Of a stretch of 6,238 nt of DNA, positions 1-3,244 are shown in pieces. This stretch comes from Neptunomonas sp. GTDB taxonomy: Bacteria > Pseudomonadota > Gammaproteobacteria > Pseudomonadales > Balneatricaceae. The stretch lies in the NCBI GenBank assembly GCA_004195305.1, contig SDWN01000412.1, positions 1-6,238 on the forward strand, in the 5' to 3' direction. The notes under the pieces are model-generated. The model searched no databases. It was not told the DNA's origin and worked only from the letters and a program-made list of their open reading frames with translations. Numbering within the stretch: position 1 is the first letter of the stretch; each line of letters opens with the position of its first letter. The position numbers were made by a program, and so were the translations under genes.

Positions 1-1308
1 GAGGGCCACCCGCTGCGCAAGGAACACCCGGCCCGAGCCACCGAGATGGAGCCTTTCAGCCTACCTGCAGAGCGTCAAGAAAAGGAGCAAGAAGCACTGC
101 GTTTTGACCCTGAGGCCTGGGGCATGAAACGTCATAGTGACAGCAGCGATTTTATGTTCCTCAACCTCGGCCCCAACCATCCCAGCGTCCACGGTGTGTT
201 CCGCATCATCCTACAGCTCGATGGCGAGGAGATTATCGACGCGGTACCGGAGATCGGTTATCACCACCGCGGCGCCGAGAAGATGGGCGAGCGCCAGTCC
301 TGGCACAGTTATATCCCCTACACCGACCGGGTCGATTACCTGGGTGGCGTGATGAACAACCTGCCTTATGTGCTGGCCGTGGAGAAGCTGGCAGGGATCC
401 AGGTGCCCGAGCGGGTCAAGTGTATCCGGGTGATGCTGGCGGAGATGTTCCGCATCGCCAGCCATCTGGTGTTTTACGGCACTTTTTCTCAGGATATTGG
501 CCAGTTATCACCGATTTTTTATATGTTTATCGACCGCGAAAAACTGTTCGGCATTATCGAAGCCATCACCGGAGCGCGGATGCATCCCAGTTGGTTCCGG
601 ATCGGCGGCGTCGCCCAGGATCTACCCTTGGGCTGGGACAAAATGGTGCGCGAATTTATCGACTATCTTCCCTCGCGTCTCGACCAGTACGAAAAAATGG
701 TGATGGACAACAGCTTAATCAAGCGCCGCAGCCAAGCAATCGGTATCTACACGACCGCAGAGGCGATCGAGTGGGGCGTGACCGGTCCCGGCCTGCGTGC
801 GACTGGACTGAACTGGGATTGGCGCAAACACCGTCCCTATTCCGGCTACCAAAATTACGACTTTGAGGTATGCACCGCCACCGGTGGCGACAGCTACGAC
901 CGCTGCCGGGTGCGGGTGGAGGAGATCCGCCAGAGCCTGCGCATTATCCGCCAGTGCCTTGATCACATGCCCGAGGGGCCCTACAAAGCCGACCACCCAC
1001 TCACGACGCCACCGCCCAAAGAGCGAACGTTGGAGGATATTGATACCCTGATCGATCATTTCCTCGGTGTCAGCTGGGGTCCGGTGATCCCTGCCGGCGA
1101 GGCCAGCGTCGGGGTCGAGGCCACCAAAGGTAACAACAGCTATTACCTGGTCAGCGACGGCAGCACCTGCGCCTATCGAACCCGGATTCGCACCCCCTCG
1201 TTTCCGCACCTGCAGATGATCCCTCTGATCAGCCGTGGCCTGATGATCTCAGATCTAATAGCGATCATCGCCAGCATCGATTTTGTCATGGCCGACGTAG
1301 ACCGTTGA
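1..1308 (+). CDS. nuoCD: NADH-quinone oxidoreductase subunit C/D fusion, 5'-truncated by the window edge
   Basis: NuoCD is a peripheral-arm subunit of complex I; its D part helps form the quinone-reduction pocket next to NuoB. The frame is open from base 1 and the 435 visible codons end at TGA 1306-1308, directly followed by a second stop, TAA. The first codons read EGHPLRKEHPARATE, the NuoC C-terminal signature plus linker, and run without a break into NuoD, so this is the fused form. The ATG at 46 is internal: E. coli NuoCD has the same linker there and no ribosome-binding site precedes it. Visible NuoD motifs (residues counted from base 1) are LGPNHPSVHG at 56-65, containing the quinone-site histidine loop; GYHHRGAEK at 86-94; PYTDRVDY at 106-113, the conserved quinone-site tyrosine motif; MHPSWFRIGGVAQDLP at 194-209; and the terminal FVMADVDR at 428-435. 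No frameshift or missing core motif is seen. nuoE follows after 19 bases. Confidence 0.97.
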   Translation, partial: EGHPLRKEHPARATEMEPFSLPAERQEKEQEALRFDPEAWGMKRHSDSSDFMFLNLGPNHPSVHGVFRIILQLDGEEIIDAVPEIGYHHRGAEKMGERQSWHSYIPYTDRVDYLGGVMNNLPYVLAVEKLAGIQVPERVKCIRVMLAEMFRIASHLVFYGTFSQDIGQLSPIFYMFIDREKLFGIIEAITGARMHPSWFRIGGVAQDLPLGWDKMVREFIDYLPSRLDQYEKMVMDNSLIKRRSQAIGIYTTAEAIEWGVTGPGLRATGLNWDWRKHRPYSGYQNYDFEVCTATGGDSYDRCRVRVEEIRQSLRIIRQCLDHMPEGPYKADHPLTTPPPKERTLEDIDTLIDHFLGVSWGPVIPAGEASVGVEATKGNNSYYLVSDGSTCAYRTRIRTPSFPHLQMIPLISRGLMISDLIAIIASIDFVMADVDR

Positions 1309-1315
1309 TAAGAAA

Positions 1316-1320
1316 AGAGG
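1316..1320 (+). promoter_or_regulatory. Ribosome-binding site of nuoE
   Basis: AGAGG lies 7 bases before the ATG at 1328, inside the 19-base spacer after nuoCD. The spacing is normal and it supports the 1328 start. The nuoCD double stop (TGATAA, 1306-1311) sits just upstream, so translation of nuoE restarts rather than overlaps. Confidence 0.7.
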
Positions 1321-1327
1321 AAATATT

Positions 1328-1888
1328 ATGAGCTTAGGGCCGGAACTAAGCGCCATCGAATGTCAGCAGATCGACGCCGAGTGTAACCATTATCCACAAC
1401 GGCGGGCGGCGGCGATCGAGGGGCTGAAGATCGTCCAGCAACACCGCGGCTGGATCTCGGATGGCACCCTCAAGGCGCTAGCGCGTTACCTGGAGATGCC
1501 CGAGGGCGAGCTGGATGGCGTGGCCACTTTCTACAACCTGATCTTCCGCCAACCGGTCGGCACCCACGTGATTCTGCTCTGCGACAGCGTCTGCTGCTGG
1601 ATCAAAGGCGCGGACAGCCTCAACCAATACCTGTGCGACAAACTCGGCATCAAGCCGGGGCAGACCACCGCCGATGGCCGTTTCACCCTGCTGCCCATCG
1701 TTTGCCTGGGCGACTGCGACCGCGCACCGACGCTGATGATCGACGACCAACAGCACGGTAATCTGACCCCGGAAAGCCTCGACCAGATCCTGGCTGCGCT
1801 GGACTCAGAAACAAATACGTCAGGCAGTACCCTGAGGCATGCGGTCGCTGACAGCCACGTTAAAGCGGGAGGAGGTGTCGATGACTAA
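1328..1888 (+). CDS. nuoE: NADH-quinone oxidoreductase subunit E (24 kDa, thioredoxin-like [2Fe-2S] protein)
   Basis: NuoE is the small partner of NuoF in the NADH-dehydrogenase module and carries the off-pathway [2Fe-2S] cluster N1a. The protein has 186 residues. An N-terminal helical part (about 1-70, ending DGVATFYN) precedes a thioredoxin-like [2Fe-2S] domain. The ligands are visible as C85-x4-C90 in LLCDSVCC and C126-x3-C130 in VCLGDC, the same spacing as E. coli C92/C97/C133/C137 (recalled). Residue C89 is an extra cysteine beside ligand C90, while the position before C126, a Cys in E. coli as I recall it, is Val here. The conserved stretch GQTTADGRFTLLP (111-123) and LTPESL (146-151) follow the family. 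After about residue 160 there is a polar 26-residue tail with no counterpart in the roughly 166-residue E. coli protein. Its last codons contain the nuoF ribosome-binding site, and the stop overlaps the nuoF start by 8 bases. Confidence 0.97.
   Translation: MSLGPELSAIECQQIDAECNHYPQRRAAAIEGLKIVQQHRGWISDGTLKALARYLEMPEGELDGVATFYNLIFRQPVGTHVILLCDSVCCWIKGADSLNQYLCDKLGIKPGQTTADGRFTLLPIVCLGDCDRAPTLMIDDQQHGNLTPESLDQILAALDSETNTSGSTLRHAVADSHVKAGGGVDD
1868..1876 (+). promoter_or_regulatory. Strong ribosome-binding site of nuoF, inside the 3' end of nuoE
   Basis: GGAGGAGGT contains AGGAGGT (1870-1876), a near-perfect Shine-Dalgarno sequence four bases before ATG 1881. It decides the nuoF start in favour of 1881 over the upstream in-frame ATG at 1839. 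The same bases encode the GGGV run at the end of NuoE, so the site is traversed by ribosomes finishing nuoE, the usual arrangement for translational coupling. Confidence 0.85.
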
Positions 1889-3179
1889 CTCGACCGATGC
1901 CCTGCTAGAACGACCTCTGACGGCGCTAATCAAAGCAGATCGCAGCCCGCTGAGCCTGAAAGAGTACCGCAGCGGTGGCGGCTACCGCGGCTTGGAACAG
2001 GCGCTCAAACGCCTGAGCCCAGAACAGGTATTGAAAGAGGTAACAGCCTCCAATTTACGCGGTCGCGGCGGCGCAGGCTTTTCTACCGGGCTGAAGTGGA
2101 GCTTCATGCCCCGCGACTCCGAAGCTCCGACACCCCGCTATCTGGTGTGCAACGCCGACGAGATGGAACCGGGCACGTTTAAAGACCGATTATTGCTGGA
2201 GTCCAACCCTCATCAGCTACTCGAAGGGATGGCGATCAGCGCCTACGCGCTGGGCGCCGAGATCGGTTATATTTTCCTGCGCGCCGAATACAGCCGGGCA
2301 GCGCGGCATCTGCAACGCGCATTGCAGGAGGCCCTTGACGCCGGTTATCTGGGCAATAATCTGCTCGGCACTGAATTCAGTCTGACTATCCACCTGCACA
2401 CCAGCGCCGGGCGCTACATCTGCGGCGAAGAGACCGCGCTGATCAATTCGCTAGAGGGCAAGCGCGCCACCCCCCGGGCCAAACCTCCGTTCCCTCAGGT
2501 CTGCGGCCTGTTCGGCCAGCCCACCGTCGTCAATAACTGCGAAACACTGTGCAATATCCCTCACATCCTCGCCAACGGCGCAGATTGGTATCTGCAACTG
2601 GGTCGCGGCGACGACAGCGGTACCAAGATCTTCGGTGCGTCTGGCAACGTTCGCCAACCGGGGCTGTGGGAGCGCCCGATGGGCACCCCCATCCGGGAGA
2701 TTTTCGAAGACTGTGCGGGCGGAATGAGCACGGGCTACCAGATGCGTGGCTTCCTACCCGGCGGTGCCTCCACCGATTTCCTGCTGCCCGAGCACCTTGA
2801 CCTGGCGATGGATTACGACGTTATCGGCAAGGCCGGTAGCCGCATGGGCACCGCCTCGCTGATCGTACTCGACGACCAGACCTGCCCGGTGGCGATGGTC
2901 CGTAACCTGACGCACTTCTTCGCCCAGGAGTCCTGCGGCTGGTGCACCCCCTGTCGTGACGGTCTGCCTTGGGCGGAGCAGTTACTCAGCGAGATCGAAG
3001 CGGGACGAGGACGAATGGAGGACCTGGATACACTGGCGTGGCAATGCCGCTTTATGGGCCCCGGAAACACCTTCTGCGCCCTGGCGCCGGGGGCCGCGGA
3101 GCCGATCCAGAGCGCGTTAAAATATTTTCGCGAAGATTTTGAACGCCATATCACCACCAAAGGCTGCCCTTGGCGATGA
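1881..3179 (+). CDS. nuoF: NADH-quinone oxidoreductase subunit F (51 kDa, NADH- and FMN-binding)
   Basis: NuoF binds NADH and FMN, takes the hydride from NADH and passes electrons to its [4Fe-4S] cluster N3. From ATG 1881 it has 432 residues, slightly shorter than the roughly 445-residue E. coli protein because the C-terminal tail is short (ends TTKGCPWR). The glycine-rich nucleotide loop GRGGAGFSTGLKW is at 61-73. NADEMEPGTFKD at 91-102 includes the acidic residue (E96) equivalent to E. coli E95 at the NADH site. CGEETALINSLEG is at 181-193. N3 ligands are C352, C355 and C358 in ESCGWCTPC plus C399 in TFCALAPG, each one position beyond the E. coli cysteines as I recall them. Nothing essential is missing. 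It overlaps nuoE by 8 bases (ATGACTAA), which implies coupled, near-stoichiometric synthesis of the E/F pair. Confidence 0.98.
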   Translation: MTNSTDALLERPLTALIKADRSPLSLKEYRSGGGYRGLEQALKRLSPEQVLKEVTASNLRGRGGAGFSTGLKWSFMPRDSEAPTPRYLVCNADEMEPGTFKDRLLLESNPHQLLEGMAISAYALGAEIGYIFLRAEYSRAARHLQRALQEALDAGYLGNNLLGTEFSLTIHLHTSAGRYICGEETALINSLEGKRATPRAKPPFPQVCGLFGQPTVVNNCETLCNIPHILANGADWYLQLGRGDDSGTKIFGASGNVRQPGLWERPMGTPIREIFEDCAGGMSTGYQMRGFLPGGASTDFLLPEHLDLAMDYDVIGKAGSRMGTASLIVLDDQTCPVAMVRNLTHFFAQESCGWCTPCRDGLPWAEQLLSEIEAGRGRMEDLDTLAWQCRFMGPGNTFCALAPGAAEPIQSALKYFREDFERHITTKGCPWR

Positions 3180-3192
3180 TTGGCTAAACCTG

Positions 3193-3204
3193 CTATTTAA
3201 ATAG
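3193..3204 (+). other. Perfect 12-bp AT-rich palindrome in the nuoF-nuoG gap
   Basis: CTATTTAAATAG reads identically on both strands and sits 13 bases after the nuoF stop, in a gap that is much richer in A/T than the flanking genes. It could be a protein-binding site or a chance event; it is too short and has no loop, so it is not a terminator. I found no well-spaced -35/-10 pair around it, so I do not call an internal promoter. Confidence 0.4.
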
Positions 3205-3216
3205 ATGCAAAGCACA

Positions 3217-3235
3217 CCAACCCTATCGGGTTAGG
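3217..3235 (+). promoter_or_regulatory. Possible stem-loop covering the nuoG ribosome-binding site
   Basis: CCAACCC (3217-3223) can pair with GGGTT-A-GG (3228-3235), leaving a TATC loop and one bulged A. The 3' strand includes the first bases of the Shine-Dalgarno stretch AGGGA (3233-3237), so folding would partly hide it from the ribosome. The stem is short (seven pairs with one bulge), no U-run follows, and the next gene begins seven to ten bases later, so this is not a Rho-independent terminator. Any regulatory role is inference. Confidence 0.35.
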
Positions 3236-3237
3236 GA
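3233..3237 (+). promoter_or_regulatory. Ribosome-binding site of nuoG
   Basis: AGGGA lies 4 bases before ATG 3242 and 7 bases before ATG 3245. Both tandem ATGs are reachable; the 7-base spacing and the family N-terminus MATI favour 3245. It partly overlaps the possible stem-loop at 3217-3235. Confidence 0.6.
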
Positions 3238-3244
3238 CAAAATG

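Noticed and set aside
715..1209. 164-codon antisense open frame within nuoCD
   Set aside because: It lies opposite well-conserved NuoD codons and has no recognisable motif or ribosome-binding context; it is explained by GC-rich codon usage.
46..1308. ATG at 46 as the start of a separate nuoD gene
   Set aside because: The frame is open upstream and encodes the NuoC C-terminal signature GHPLRK and the NuoCD linker. There is no ribosome-binding site before 46, so this Met is internal to a NuoCD fusion.
1839..1880. ATG at 1839 as the start of nuoF
   Set aside because: It would add 14 residues with no family similarity and overlap nuoE by 50 bases. ATG 1881 has a far stronger Shine-Dalgarno sequence at 1868-1876 and fits the family N-terminus.
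3242..3244. First ATG of the tandem pair as the nuoG start
   Set aside because: It is possible and would add only one Met. ATG 3245 was preferred because it gives the family start MATI and a more usual spacing to AGGGA; the two cannot be separated by sequence alone.
3180..3244. Internal promoter or Rho-independent terminator between nuoF and nuoG
   Set aside because: No -35/-10 pair with acceptable spacing was found. The hairpin is short with a bulge and is not followed by a run of T.
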